Part shown: positions 1 to 8,629 of the stretch, piece after piece
Layout of the letters: each line of letters opens with the position of its first letter
Position numbering within the stretch: the first letter of the stretch is position 1
NCBI GenBank assembly: GCA_963667435.1
Contig: OY763414.1
Coordinates: 1,364,001 to 1,428,000 of the forward strand
Origin: Marispirochaeta sp963667435
GTDB taxonomy: Bacteria; Spirochaetota; Spirochaetia; JC444; Marispirochaetaceae
Direction of reading: 5' to 3'
DNA: 64,000 nucleotides
Notes under the pieces: model-generated
Told to the model about the DNA's origin: nothing
Seen by the model: the letters and a program-made list of their open reading frames with translations, nothing else
The model's database searches: none
Translations under genes and position numbers: made by a program

Positions 1-1492
1 TGATTTCACGGAAAACATCCGCAACCTCTTCCACCTTCTCCCTCAGGGATTCGAAGGTGATTCTTGAATCATTGCTCTTCTCTTTTGCATTACGGACCCG
101 CACAACAATATCCTTAAGAGTCCGGGAAATGCTGTTGGTATTGGCGGCAGATTCTGCTGCAAGGGTACGGATTTCCTCAGCGACAACGGAGAATCCAAGT
201 CCTGCATCCCCTGCATGAGCTGCTTCTATGGCAGCATTCATGGAGAGCAGATTGGTCTGGGCACTAATTTTGTTTATAATCTTCAGAATCCGCTCGATTT
301 CCCCGATACTGTCGGCAACTCCCTGAACTTCCATATCCGTGGCATCAATCCTTGAACTTCCCTCAATTAGGGCTTTACCCATTTCCAGGCTGGCGGTTAA
401 ATGAGTCTCCGATGTTGCTTTTATACTTCGTATACTCTGAACCGTCTCATGTATTGTTGCAGAGGACTCTTCAATTTCAGCGGCAAGAGAAACCAGGAGA
501 TCATGAAATATGCGAATACTGCCTGCAATCTGCACAACAGATGCTGCTGACGTTTCTATATCTTTATCAAGGCTGGTCACTGCACCCTGCATTCCTGAAA
601 CGGTGCCGGCTACATCAGCAACTGCTTTCCGGGTAATGTCAGTATTTCGGGCCAGGGAATCCTTGTTCAAATCGAGTTCCCGGGTATGATATTTTATACC
701 CTTCACCAGTTCTTCCATATTCTGTAGGGCTTCTTCCAGGCGACTGCATACCTGTCCCAGCTCATCTGTTTTACTGTACCGCGGCCGCTCAGTCAGAATC
801 CCGCGGGAAAGAGAAAGGGATACCCGTTTTAATTCCGCCACAGGAATGCGTAAAGCCTTCAGACTTCCCGCCATAAGAAAGAGCCCAACAATAAGGGACA
901 GGATGGAAGCCCCGGCGGCAACTCTCTCAATAAGCGAAAGGTTACTTTTTAAGCGTGTCACCGCATCAAAAAGTCTCTCTTCCTGCACTGCCACAAGCTG
1001 GTCCATGTCCATGACCAGCTCTGCGGAATGATTTCGGAATTCATTCTCCATTGCCCGGGCAGTTTCCAGCCTGCCAAGTTGATACAACCGGGCGATATTT
1101 TTCCCTTCCAGAGCAAACTGGCGGATTTTTTCCTTTACCTTTCCTGCAGCAGAGACCATCTCCTGGTCTGCACTAACCATACTTCTTGCAAGAATCTGAT
1201 CTATGCCATCCTGTCCGGAAACAAGCGCTTTATCTGCTGCCTGCAAAGCTGCACTTATATCTGATTCTTCCGTCATTGATGCAATCGCAGATAGAGCACT
1301 CTGTGAGGTAAGTACTGCTTTCTCGATTGTCATACAGGTAACTGTATCCGGCAGAATCTCATTCCTTATGATGGCAGTCTCATCCCGGTTCCCCGCATTG
1401 TTGACCATGAGAAAACCGGTAACACCGACAAAAACCAGAATCAGAAATAGAAATGCAAGACTGAGTCTGGCAAGAAGAGAAAGGTTACGCAT
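1..1492 (-). CDS. methyl-accepting chemotaxis protein (3' end outside window)
   Basis: Transmembrane chemoreceptor that would signal to CheA/CheW. Reading the minus strand from an ATG at 1490-1492, the product begins MRNLSLLARLSLAF with an N-terminal membrane segment. A periplasmic helical sensing domain of about 170 residues follows, then a second membrane segment (around VAAGASILSLIVG), a HAMP-like linker, and the signalling domain. The highly conserved hairpin of the family is visible (ISAQTNLLSMNAAIEAAHAG, then GFSVVAEEIRTLA). A GAGGG Shine-Dalgarno sequence lies about 7 bases upstream of the ATG. The reading frame stays open to base 1, so the C-terminus is missing here. The ligand cannot be told. 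I found no sigma-28-like promoter upstream. Confidence 0.93.
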   Translation of the reverse strand, partial: MRNLSLLARLSLAFLFLILVFVGVTGFLMVNNAGNRDETAIIRNEILPDTVTCMTIEKAVLTSQSALSAIASMTEESDISAALQAADKALVSGQDGIDQILARSMVSADQEMVSAAGKVKEKIRQFALEGKNIARLYQLGRLETARAMENEFRNHSAELVMDMDQLVAVQEERLFDAVTRLKSNLSLIERVAAGASILSLIVGLFLMAGSLKALRIPVAELKRVSLSLSRGILTERPRYSKTDELGQVCSRLEEALQNMEELVKGIKYHTRELDLNKDSLARNTDITRKAVADVAGTVSGMQGAVTSLDKDIETSAASVVQIAGSIRIFHDLLVSLAAEIEESSATIHETVQSIRSIKATSETHLTASLEMGKALIEGSSRIDATDMEVQGVADSIGEIERILKIINKISAQTNLLSMNAAIEAAHAGDAGLGFSVVAEEIRTLAAESAANTNSISRTLKDIVVRVRNAKEKSNDSRITFESLREKVEEVADVFREI

Positions 1493-1592
1493 CAGGCTAC
1501 CCTCAAGACAGGAAAATCTTCAGGCAGATTCGCAGAGCAAAGTTAGGTTTTTGTTAAGATTGCCTATTAATAATGATAATTGAGCATTCTGA

Positions 1593-2627
1593 TTACTTTT
1601 GGCGGAGCCTGAATGCTTTACGTATCATCTCAACTATCCGGAGCGATTCCAGCCCGTCAGCATATGAGGAAACTGGAAGAGCAGCCGGATTCCGGGCAAG
1701 ATTCACCGCATCGGCATACATGCCACTGAAATACCCGGTAGGTCCCGGAGCGGGCAGATCCTTCCTGAGGAGAGAACGCATCTTGTCATAGAATGGCGAT
1801 TCACTGCTTTCCCACTCTTCATACAGACCATTTCCTATACGCACTCTTCCGGTTTCAAAAGAAAGTTCCACTTCAAAAACAACATGGTCTCTGCCGCTGC
1901 CTACCTCCGCGAAAACAGGAATCCCCCTGCACTCAGCAGAAGCAAAGAGGGTTTTGCCGGAAACATCACTCCCGGCTTTTTTTACCCTCTCCATGGGTGC
2001 TGACAGCAGAAAAGAAATGATATCAAACAGATGAGTTCCATCATAAAGAAGTACCGCTTCAACCGGCCGTTCCCGGCCCATATACAAGCGGGCAGTTACA
2101 GAACGAAGCGGACCAAACCTGTCCGCCCGGATTATGTCCCTTACAGCAAGGTAATCCCTGGAGTACCTGCGTTCATGATTCACAATCACCCGTGTTGTGT
2201 CTGAAGCAATCCGTTTTCCCATCCTCCTTGCCCGGCGGAATGAATCGCTCACCGGTTTCTCCAGCACCACCACCGGAACTTTCAAATCCAGAGCAAGCTG
2301 CAGATACTGAAGATGAGAATCTGCGTGAGTGCAGATATGAAGAATATCCGGCTTATTCTGAATCAGCATTTGACGGGCATCATCATATACGGAGTCGATA
2401 TTCCAGCGTTCTTTAAATGCCTCCCGCCTTCCGGAATCGGAATCCATCCCGGCGATGATATAAGCATCCGGACAGGCAGAAATTGCCCCTGCATGACTGG
2501 CAGGCTTCTCCCTGCGGCTGTCATCCTCCAGCAGAGAAGCTATGCGTCCGAGACCGATCAGTGCGCTGTAGACAGTCTTTTGTTGATTTGCATTCATTTT
2601 CCCAAAAACTTCCCTATCAATAGCCAT
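1593..2627 (-). CDS. Gfo/Idh/MocA family NAD(P)-dependent oxidoreductase
   Basis: Probable cytoplasmic NAD(P)-dependent sugar or polyol dehydrogenase of 344 residues, a normal length for the family. The N-terminal Rossmann fold begins at SALIGLGRIAS, which has a relaxed glycine motif. It is followed by ILHICTHADSHLQYL and the family signature EKPVS, where the lysine normally contacts cofactor and substrate. The C-terminal half is the mixed alpha/beta substrate domain. The ATG at 2627 lacks a clear Shine-Dalgarno sequence. An internal ATG at about 2597 (MNANQQK) would leave about ten residues before the Rossmann strand and is also possible. The substrate cannot be told. A second, broken member of the family lies 1.2 kb away on the other strand. 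Confidence 0.88.
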   Translation of the reverse strand: MAIDREVFGKMNANQQKTVYSALIGLGRIASLLEDDSRREKPASHAGAISACPDAYIIAGMDSDSGRREAFKERWNIDSVYDDARQMLIQNKPDILHICTHADSHLQYLQLALDLKVPVVVLEKPVSDSFRRARRMGKRIASDTTRVIVNHERRYSRDYLAVRDIIRADRFGPLRSVTARLYMGRERPVEAVLLYDGTHLFDIISFLLSAPMERVKKAGSDVSGKTLFASAECRGIPVFAEVGSGRDHVVFEVELSFETGRVRIGNGLYEEWESSESPFYDKMRSLLRKDLPAPGPTGYFSGMYADAVNLARNPAALPVSSYADGLESLRIVEMIRKAFRLRQK

Positions 2628-2697
2628 CTCAGTCTAATAAGCTTTTTGTATTCTGAGAATGAAAACCAGGATTAGCGACAACATCTGGAAGAAAGTT

Positions 2698-3732
2698 CTA
2701 CTGTCCTTCCTGAAGAGCCAGACCTTCCCGGAAAATATTAAGCATTGCGACAAGCACACTGGCAATAACTGGACCAACGATAAAACCCATAATGCCGAAA
2801 ACCGCAAGCCCGCCCAGAGAGGCAACAAATACCAGCAGATCATGCAGTTTTGCATCCTTGCCGACCAGGCGGGGCCGAAGAAGATAATCTGCACCGTAAC
2901 TGACTGCGGAGGCCATAATCACAACAAATACAGCCTGGAAGACGTTCCCTGTGGAAAACAGCCAGAGAGCGGCAGGAATCATAATAAAATAGGATCCGAC
3001 AAGGGGAATGATGGAGAGAACTGTCATTACTACGCCCCAGAGAATCCAGGCCTTGATTCCTACAATAAGAAATGTCATTGCTCCGATAATACCCTGAATA
3101 ATACCGATAATAAGGGTTGCAGATACCGCAGCCTTGCTGGTTCGGCGGAATTCATCAGCCACCCGTTCCACATGCCGTTCCTCCATGGGTAGAGCCTGTT
3201 TCAGACCATCAAGCATAAGATCCCCGTCTTTCAGAAAAAAGAACATGGAAAAGAAAATAACAAAGCTGTCGGCCACAGCTGAAAATACTCCTGCGGATGT
3301 ACGGTTCACCAGATCCGTTGCCAGTGATGCAGTCTGAGACAGACCGCGGCTGGCTATTGATGACCAGTCAATCTTGCTCAGGTCAAGGCGCTGCAGAAGA
3401 GACCAGCTCTGAACAGCCGATGTAATAGCCTCTATCCCGGGGTCTCTCAGAAACTGACGCAGGGCACTGTAGACATCTATAGCCTGCAGAACCAGCATCT
3501 GTCCTACAAGATATACTGGAACCGCCACAAGAACAAAGACCAGACCCGTTGTGGACAAAGCCGCAGGAGCCCGCCGCATTTTCCATAGCCTGAGAGATCT
3601 CTTATGAAGAGGACCGAACAGATTGGCTGCTGTAAGGGCAACCACCACGGGAACAAAGAAAAACCGCGCTACATAACCGAAGAGGATCAGCGCGGCAATA
3701 AGGATTATCAGCAGAATTGTCCTGTTTTCCAT
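2698..3732 (-). CDS. AI-2E family transporter (PerM/TqsA type membrane protein)
   Basis: Polytopic inner membrane protein of 344 residues belonging to the AI-2E transporter family (UPF0118). Members have been linked to autoinducer-2 export or to sodium(lithium)/proton antiport, so the name is not a proof of function. Two hydrophobic helices occur at the N-terminus (ILLIILIAALILFGYVARFF, then a second near TTGLVFVLVAVPVYL). A hydrophilic stretch follows, and then a cluster of four to five C-terminal helices including VVMTVLSIIPLVGSYF, the typical SxxPxxG region. The ATG has no Shine-Dalgarno sequence, but a promoter-like sequence ends six bases upstream (see the promoter entry). It is transcribed divergently from the broken oxidoreductase gene. 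Confidence 0.9.
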   Translation of the reverse strand: MENRTILLIILIAALILFGYVARFFFVPVVVALTAANLFGPLHKRSLRLWKMRRAPAALSTTGLVFVLVAVPVYLVGQMLVLQAIDVYSALRQFLRDPGIEAITSAVQSWSLLQRLDLSKIDWSSIASRGLSQTASLATDLVNRTSAGVFSAVADSFVIFFSMFFFLKDGDLMLDGLKQALPMEERHVERVADEFRRTSKAAVSATLIIGIIQGIIGAMTFLIVGIKAWILWGVVMTVLSIIPLVGSYFIMIPAALWLFSTGNVFQAVFVVIMASAVSYGADYLLRPRLVGKDAKLHDLLVFVASLGGLAVFGIMGFIVGPVIASVLVAMLNIFREGLALQEGQ

Positions 3733-3767
3733 TACTCAATGATGCCTAAAAAGAATGGATTTAACAA
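3733..3767 (-). promoter_or_regulatory. candidate promoter placing AI-2E family mRNA start at its ATG
   Basis: On the minus strand TTGTTA (3762-3767, 4/6 match to -35) is followed after exactly 17 bases by CATCAT (3739-3744, 4/6 match to -10). Six bases later comes the ATG at 3732. Transcription would start at or next to the ATG, so the mRNA would be leaderless. No Shine-Dalgarno sequence is present. Boxes are weak individually; the support is the repeated geometry seen at several other genes in this window. Confidence 0.4.
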
Positions 3768-3773
3768 GATCAG

Positions 3774-3808
3774 TCGACAAGCGCTCTGGAAAGTATTAGC
3801 CTTATAGT
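3774..3808 (+). promoter_or_regulatory. candidate promoter ending at the ATG of the broken oxidoreductase gene
   Basis: TCGACA (3774-3779, 5/6 match to -35), a 17-base spacer, TAGCCT (3797-3802, 3/6 match to -10), then six bases before the ATG at 3809. There is no Shine-Dalgarno sequence. The -35 box lies about six bases from that of the divergent AI-2E family gene, so the two promoters are back to back. The -10 box is weak. Confidence 0.35.
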
Positions 3809-4718
3809 ATGGAAACAGTGCATTGGGGCGTCGTTGGCGCCGGCCGGATCTGTGAAAAGATGTCCGGTCCCCCTCTTTACCTGGTGAACAGCTCATCCCT
3901 GGAACTGGTACACCGGCGAAGCAGGGAGGAAGGTGAAGAATTTGTTATCCGGCATGGTCACGGCCGTTACCTGGACAGCTTCGAAGCTCTGATCAATGAT
4001 ACCTCTATAGATGCGGTTTATATTGCCACGCCCCATCTGCTTCACGAAGAACAGACAATAGCCGCCCTCAAAGCAGGCAAACATGTCCTCGTGGAAACCC
4101 CTATGGGTCTGAATACAGAAGCCTGCATGCGTATGACAGACGCAGCCGCCGAAGCAGGATGCCTTCTTGCCACCGCTTTCTATCGCCGGGGATATCCATC
4201 GGTACAGAAACTCAAAGCAGTGCTCCAGACCGGCTTGATCGGCGCGCCTATTGCCGCCTCCATCAACGCTGAAATGCCCACTTCCCACCGGATTGACCTT
4301 CTCCGCTATCTACTGGGAGAAACGCCGGGATCCGGGAAGTCCCATTGACGGCTTTCCCTCTCCGGCACCTCTGCTGAACATGACAACCAGCACAGGTATC
4401 AGCGTAAATATGCAGGAGCAGTGGCTTGAAACCGGTATGCCGGAAAGCATGATGGTGGAAGGTGAGGACGGGATTATTTACCTGCAGGATATAAAGGGCG
4501 GAGAACTCCTAATTCTTGCCAGGGGAGGCGAAGAAAAACTTCAGCTGTCAGTACCGGGACTGCCATTTCCCCACTGGGCTTTAATAGAAAACTTCGTAAC
4601 CGTCCTGACAGAAGGTGGGGAACTTCTCTGTCCGGGTGTAGAAGGAGTTAAGACATCCCGGATTCTTGAGGCGATGGAGGCAGCTGAAACCGGCGGTCCC
4701 GGTGCAAGTACTGGCTGA
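3809..4718 (+). pseudogene. Gfo/Idh/MocA oxidoreductase, broken by two apparent homopolymer frameshifts
   Basis: The first part (frame of 3809) is a good NAD(P)-binding half: HWGVVGAGRICEKM, then YIATPHLLHEEQ, then ETPMGLN in place of the usual EKP. It runs to RIDLLRYLLG and then hits a stop at 4346-4348. The rest of the protein is in another frame, from about 4360 to 4718 (SPAPLLNMTTST and onward). The third frame bridges the two with RNAGIREVPLTAFP, which reads like the expected joint. Reading LLG-RNAGIREVPLTAFP-SPAPLLN needs one base missing in the GGG run near 4315 and one in the CCC run near 4356. That would give about 303 residues, near full length. It may be a recent pseudogene or an assembly error. 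It is divergent from the AI-2E family gene and convergent with the catabolic operon. Confidence 0.75.
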
Positions 4719-4733
4719 GAAGCAGAGGCGCGC

Positions 4734-5915
4734 CTAATTCGTATCGATCCTGTACTTCTCAAGAATTGCCTCATTTAATTCAATTCCCAAACCAGGTTTC
4801 TTCGAAACAGTGATATTACCAGCCGAGTCGGGAACAATAGGCTCCGTCAAAAGCTCCGTCCTGAACAGGTTATCACTCATATCATATTCCATCATTGTGC
4901 CATTCGGAATTCCACAGGTAAAATGGAGACTGGCAACAAGAAGTATACCCGAGGAGAAAACATGTGCAGCACATTCCATATGTCGTGCAGCTGCAAGTGC
5001 AGCTATCTTTCTTGACTCTGTGATGCCCCCGGACCACGATAAATCTGGCTGTACAATATCTACAGCACCCATGGTAATCAGACGTGTATAATTAACAGCT
5101 AACGCTTCGGTTTCATAGCCGGCGATACGGGTCTGCAAATCATGGGACAACCTTGCACTGCCTTCATAATCATCCGTCCTGACCGGTTCCTCAAAAAAAT
5201 AAACATCAAGTTCATCATAGAGTTTTCCAGCCTTCAGCGCATCGTTGTAACCCCATGCAGCATTTGCGTCCACCATCAGGCGAAGATTTTTACCAAGAGC
5301 TTTTTTGACGGCCTGCACCCTTTCAAGATCTTCATCAAATGATACAATACACTCCTGACTTTTCTTATCTTCACTCAACAGCATGCCGGAGGAATCGGTT
5401 CTGGCCACCTTGATTTTAACGCCCCGGAAGCCTGAATCTGCATAGGATGCTGCTTCAGCAGAAAGATCATCAATGGTTTTACCCTGCATATAAAATCCAC
5501 CGCTGGCATACACAGGAATAGAATCACGAAAACCGCCAAGAAGTTTATATAAAGGTTGTCCTGTACTTTTTCCGATGATATCCCACAACGCAATATCCAC
5601 TCCGGACAATGCTGAGATGAAAATACCACCCCGTCCGTGCTGAAAGGATGACAGATAGCATTTACGCCAGATACGTTCTACATTGAATGGATCCTCGCCT
5701 AACAGCATCGGTTCGATTTCGTCAACAAGAACCTGTAACGTACTTGATACAGGCCCACCGAAAGTGGCAGCTTCACCGATTCCGGTTACCCCTTCATCCG
5801 TATAAACACGTACAATAAGCAGCTGCCGCATGCCACATTTTCCTGATCCGCTGTAAAAAGGCTTATTCATCGTGTAAATAAGGGGAATACATTCAAGTTT
5901 TGTTATTTTCATCAT
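4734..5915 (-). CDS. mandelate racemase/muconate lactonizing enzyme family protein (probable sugar-acid dehydratase)
   Basis: Enolase-superfamily enzyme of 393 residues that abstracts the proton alpha to a carboxylate. Visible in order: N-terminal capping domain (about 1-125), the KxK catalytic pair in RGVKIKVAR (about 170), and metal ligands in LMVDANAAW, YFFEEPV and IAGYETEA. The Asp/His dyad of the mandelate racemase subgroup follows in QPDLSWSGG and AAHVFSSGI. This residue set points to a racemase or, more often, an acid-sugar dehydratase. The substrate is unknown. It is the last gene of the TRAP operon, and its ATG overlaps the end of the FAH-family gene by four bases. That suggests the product is a 2-keto-3-deoxy acid cut or hydrolysed by the neighbour. 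Confidence 0.9.
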   Translation of the reverse strand: MMKITKLECIPLIYTMNKPFYSGSGKCGMRQLLIVRVYTDEGVTGIGEAATFGGPVSSTLQVLVDEIEPMLLGEDPFNVERIWRKCYLSSFQHGRGGIFISALSGVDIALWDIIGKSTGQPLYKLLGGFRDSIPVYASGGFYMQGKTIDDLSAEAASYADSGFRGVKIKVARTDSSGMLLSEDKKSQECIVSFDEDLERVQAVKKALGKNLRLMVDANAAWGYNDALKAGKLYDELDVYFFEEPVRTDDYEGSARLSHDLQTRIAGYETEALAVNYTRLITMGAVDIVQPDLSWSGGITESRKIAALAAARHMECAAHVFSSGILLVASLHFTCGIPNGTMMEYDMSDNLFRTELLTEPIVPDSAGNITVSKKPGLGIELNEAILEKYRIDTN

Positions 5916-6709
5916 TTTTCTCCAGAATCGCTATATAATCGATCTGCCCTGCCATAACCCATGGAATTTTTCAGAACCCCGATTCCTTCGATTTCAATCT
6001 GGACCATGCTTCCAGGAAAAAAGCGATCCACACCACTGGGAGAACCTGTGGCTATCAGATCTCCGGGGAGCAGGGTAATTGTGGCAGATATGAACTCTAT
6101 CAGGCTTGGTACATCAAATATCATATCTGAGATACTCATTTCCTGTTTTAATACCCCATCTGAAACTGTTCGAATTACTGCATCAAAACTGTTAATCTCA
6201 TCTGAGATAACAGGCCCAAATGGGAGGAAGGTATCAACACTTTTTCCCCTGTCCCATTTTCCATCCTGCTCAAGCATGGAAATATCGGTTATATCATTTA
6301 CACATGTATATCCAAGTATATATTCCAGAGCATTTTCCTTTTTTACTCGGCTGCATTTTTTACCTATTACAACACCGAGCTCACCCTCAAAATTAATTAT
6401 GTCTGCAGGATCCGGGCAGAAAATCTCCTGCCCGGGATCAGCAACCGTTGTTGAAGGCTTAATAAAGAGACGCGGCTGCCCGGGAACAGGGATTCCTCTA
6501 CTCTCAACAAAGGAATAGAAATTCGCTCCTGCACCGACAATCTTTCCCGGAACACAAGGAGATAGAATTGTACATTCAGTGAGGGGAATCAAATCCCTTC
6601 CCGGAGTATACCCGGAGAAAGGATCACCAGAGACCGGGCTAACCATTTCTTCTTCAAGAATTCCAAATCCAGGTTGACTATTCTGTGCAAGAAAACGAAG
6701 AAACTTCAT
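5912..6709 (-). CDS. fumarylacetoacetate hydrolase family protein
   Basis: Cytoplasmic metal-dependent hydrolase or decarboxylase of 265 residues acting on beta-keto or acylpyruvate-type acids. The family core is clear: GKIVGAGANF, then FEGELGVVIGK (acidic metal ligands), GYTCVNDIT, KSVDTFLPFGPV, and LLPGDLIATGSPSGVD near the C-terminus. In sugar-acid pathways such proteins hydrolyse 2,4-diketo-3-deoxy acids, which fits the sugar-acid enzyme encoded next (overlap ATGA). The exact substrate cannot be decided from sequence. It starts 14 bases after the TRAP large permease gene, with a purine-rich GGAG-type site before the ATG. Confidence 0.9.
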   Translation of the reverse strand: MKFLRFLAQNSQPGFGILEEEMVSPVSGDPFSGYTPGRDLIPLTECTILSPCVPGKIVGAGANFYSFVESRGIPVPGQPRLFIKPSTTVADPGQEIFCPDPADIINFEGELGVVIGKKCSRVKKENALEYILGYTCVNDITDISMLEQDGKWDRGKSVDTFLPFGPVISDEINSFDAVIRTVSDGVLKQEMSISDMIFDVPSLIEFISATITLLPGDLIATGSPSGVDRFFPGSMVQIEIEGIGVLKNSMGYGRADRLYSDSGEK

Positions 6710-6723
6710 TTACATCTCCTTAA

Positions 6724-8028
6724 TTACATTGACATAATACCTGGCAGATAGGTGGATAAACCGGGAAAAAGTATGCTCAGTATAACCGTAAAAACCAGGG
6801 CACTGCAGAACAGAAGTGAATATTTCCCTATCTCGAGAACACTCCGGCCGCTATATCCGCAGGCGACAAACAGGTTTGTGCCAAAGGGCGGAGTGGCCTG
6901 TCCTATAGCCATGGTAAACACAAATATCATTCCAAACTGAATGGGATTAATATGAAAAGCAAGGGCAACCGGCGCAAGCATTGGACCAAGAATTAAAATA
7001 GTTGCGGCGACATCCATAAACATCCCCAGAAAAACAAGAAGAAAAATAACACCAAACATGAAAACAACACCATTGGCAACATGAGAAATCAGGAATTTAC
7101 TTAACGACGCCGGAACCTGATAAATTGTCAATAAATAACTGAATGCTCCAGCTGCCATACAGAGAATCATTACATTGGCAGTTGTTCTACAAGACTCCTT
7201 TAGTATCATTCTGAATTTCTTAAAATCCATTTCACGGTATATAAAAAATGTAACCAGCAAACCATAACCGGCAGCCACCGCACCGGACTCTGTAGGAGTA
7301 AAGATACCTGAGTATATACCTCCAAGAATTATCAATGGCATAAGCAAAGCCCATACAGCCTTTCTGAAGGTTCGCCACACCTCCGAAATTCTGAACCCGT
7401 CATTCTTGGGGTAATGATTTTTCTTTGCAAAGAAATAACACATTAGACATATAAAAAAGGCACCAAGCAAACCCGGAAAAATACCGGACATTAAAAGTTT
7501 CCCTGGAGACACATTGGTTATATTTCCATATAAAATGAACAGAACGCTCGGTGGTATAATAACACCGAGAACACCTGTTGATGCCGGCAAAGCTGCAGCA
7601 TAAGGTTCAGGATATCCAAGGCGCTTAAGTTCAGGATACATGATTCCACCAATGGCAGCAGTTGTTGCAACAGCGGAACCCGAAATAGCTGCAAAAAAAG
7701 TACATGCCATTACACAAACCAGAGATGCCCCTCCACTGATATGACCAACCAGGCTGTTGGCAAAATTTACCAGCCGGGAAGACAACCCGCCGTACTGCAT
7801 GATTGCCCCTGCCATTATAAAGAAAAATATTGCCAGAAGCGCATACTGAAGGCCGCCGGCAAGCATTCGCTGAACCAGAATGGGTAATAATTCCGGAGTG
7901 CCATTTGCTATAATTGAAATTACACAGGACAGGCTTAATGACCAGACAAGTGGAACTCCAAACACTCCAAGCCCGGCTAAAGAAACTAAAAGTACAATCG
8001 CACCGAAAGACATTTTACAACTCCCCAC
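6724..8028 (-). CDS. TRAP transporter large permease subunit (DctM/SiaM type)
   Basis: Inner membrane transport subunit of a tripartite ATP-independent periplasmic transporter, which moves carboxylates using an ion gradient. It has 434 residues and about 12 hydrophobic segments. Family hallmarks are visible: AISGSAVATTAAIGGIMYPE, GVLGVIIPPSVLFILYG, PTESGAVAAGYG and TPPFGTNLFVACGYSG. It follows the small permease gene directly (stop and start abut at 8028/8029) and precedes the hydrolase gene. Its neighbours suggest a sugar acid or related carboxylate as substrate. Confidence 0.95.
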   Translation of the reverse strand: MGSCKMSFGAIVLLVSLAGLGVFGVPLVWSLSLSCVISIIANGTPELLPILVQRMLAGGLQYALLAIFFFIMAGAIMQYGGLSSRLVNFANSLVGHISGGASLVCVMACTFFAAISGSAVATTAAIGGIMYPELKRLGYPEPYAAALPASTGVLGVIIPPSVLFILYGNITNVSPGKLLMSGIFPGLLGAFFICLMCYFFAKKNHYPKNDGFRISEVWRTFRKAVWALLMPLIILGGIYSGIFTPTESGAVAAGYGLLVTFFIYREMDFKKFRMILKESCRTTANVMILCMAAGAFSYLLTIYQVPASLSKFLISHVANGVVFMFGVIFLLVFLGMFMDVAATILILGPMLAPVALAFHINPIQFGMIFVFTMAIGQATPPFGTNLFVACGYSGRSVLEIGKYSLLFCSALVFTVILSILFPGLSTYLPGIMSM

Positions 8029-8547
8029 TTAATTATTTTCCCGGGGAGCATTACTACCCGAGGCTTGAAGAAAATCTGCTATATCATGGCAAATGTTGGT
8101 AAACTTCTGTATTGCGATCAAGCTGAAACTTATCGGCATGCAAAGATAAAGACCTGCGACATTGATTCCCAGAGATGCAGTTCTTTTGGGAAATTGAAAT
8201 GAATTGTGAATAAAGATAATACTTCCTGCAAGCAGTACTACACAGGTTGCAAAACCTATCAATTCTCTTAGGAAAATCAACGTCTTGTTTGCAACCGGAT
8301 TTGCAATTTTCAGCGCATCTATGCTCAACTCATTCCTGTCTTTTGCTGCAAAATGCAATGCGAAGAAAATAATCCAGGCATACATATATGTACTCATTTC
8401 TTCAGACCACGGAATGCTGTAAAAGAAAAGGTACCTTCCTGCAACCTGTGCAAGATTGACAATTAGCATGACGATACCGCCTATCATAAGCAGCACCTGT
8501 ATAATCTTTTCTGTATAATTATTAAACGAGTCCAATAAACCTAACAT
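8029..8547 (-). CDS. TRAP transporter small permease subunit (DctQ type)
   Basis: Four-helix inner membrane partner of DctM. Hydrophobic segments are seen around IIQVLLMIGGIVMLIVNLAQ, IPWSEEMSTYMYAWIIFFAL, LIFLRELIGFATCVVLLAG and GLYLCMPISFSLIAI. The SEE motif between the first and second helices is common in DctQ proteins. I place the start at the ATG at 8547 (MLGLLDSF) because an AAAGGAA site precedes it, giving 172 residues, usual for the family. An in-frame ATG at 8583 lacks a Shine-Dalgarno sequence and would add twelve residues. It lies between dctP and dctM in the operon. Confidence 0.9.
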   Translation of the reverse strand: MLGLLDSFNNYTEKIIQVLLMIGGIVMLIVNLAQVAGRYLFFYSIPWSEEMSTYMYAWIIFFALHFAAKDRNELSIDALKIANPVANKTLIFLRELIGFATCVVLLAGSIIFIHNSFQFPKRTASLGINVAGLYLCMPISFSLIAIQKFTNICHDIADFLQASGSNAPRENN

Positions 8548-8629
8548 CTTGGTTTCCTTTTCAGAAACACTATGGCCCTCCATTATTCTAATAACGAAGA
8601 GCCATAGGTTATTTCATGAATATAACGAA

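Noticed and set aside
1493..1592. Flagellar sigma-28 promoter before the chemoreceptor gene.
   Set aside because: No TAAA-N15-GCCGATAA-like pair was found in the 100 bases upstream.
4241..4736. A ten-base direct repeat GGCGCGCCTA at about 4241 and 4727, inside and just after the broken oxidoreductase gene.
   Set aside because: Short, no matching flanks, no mobile element genes, and not at the points where the frame breaks; chance is the simplest explanation.
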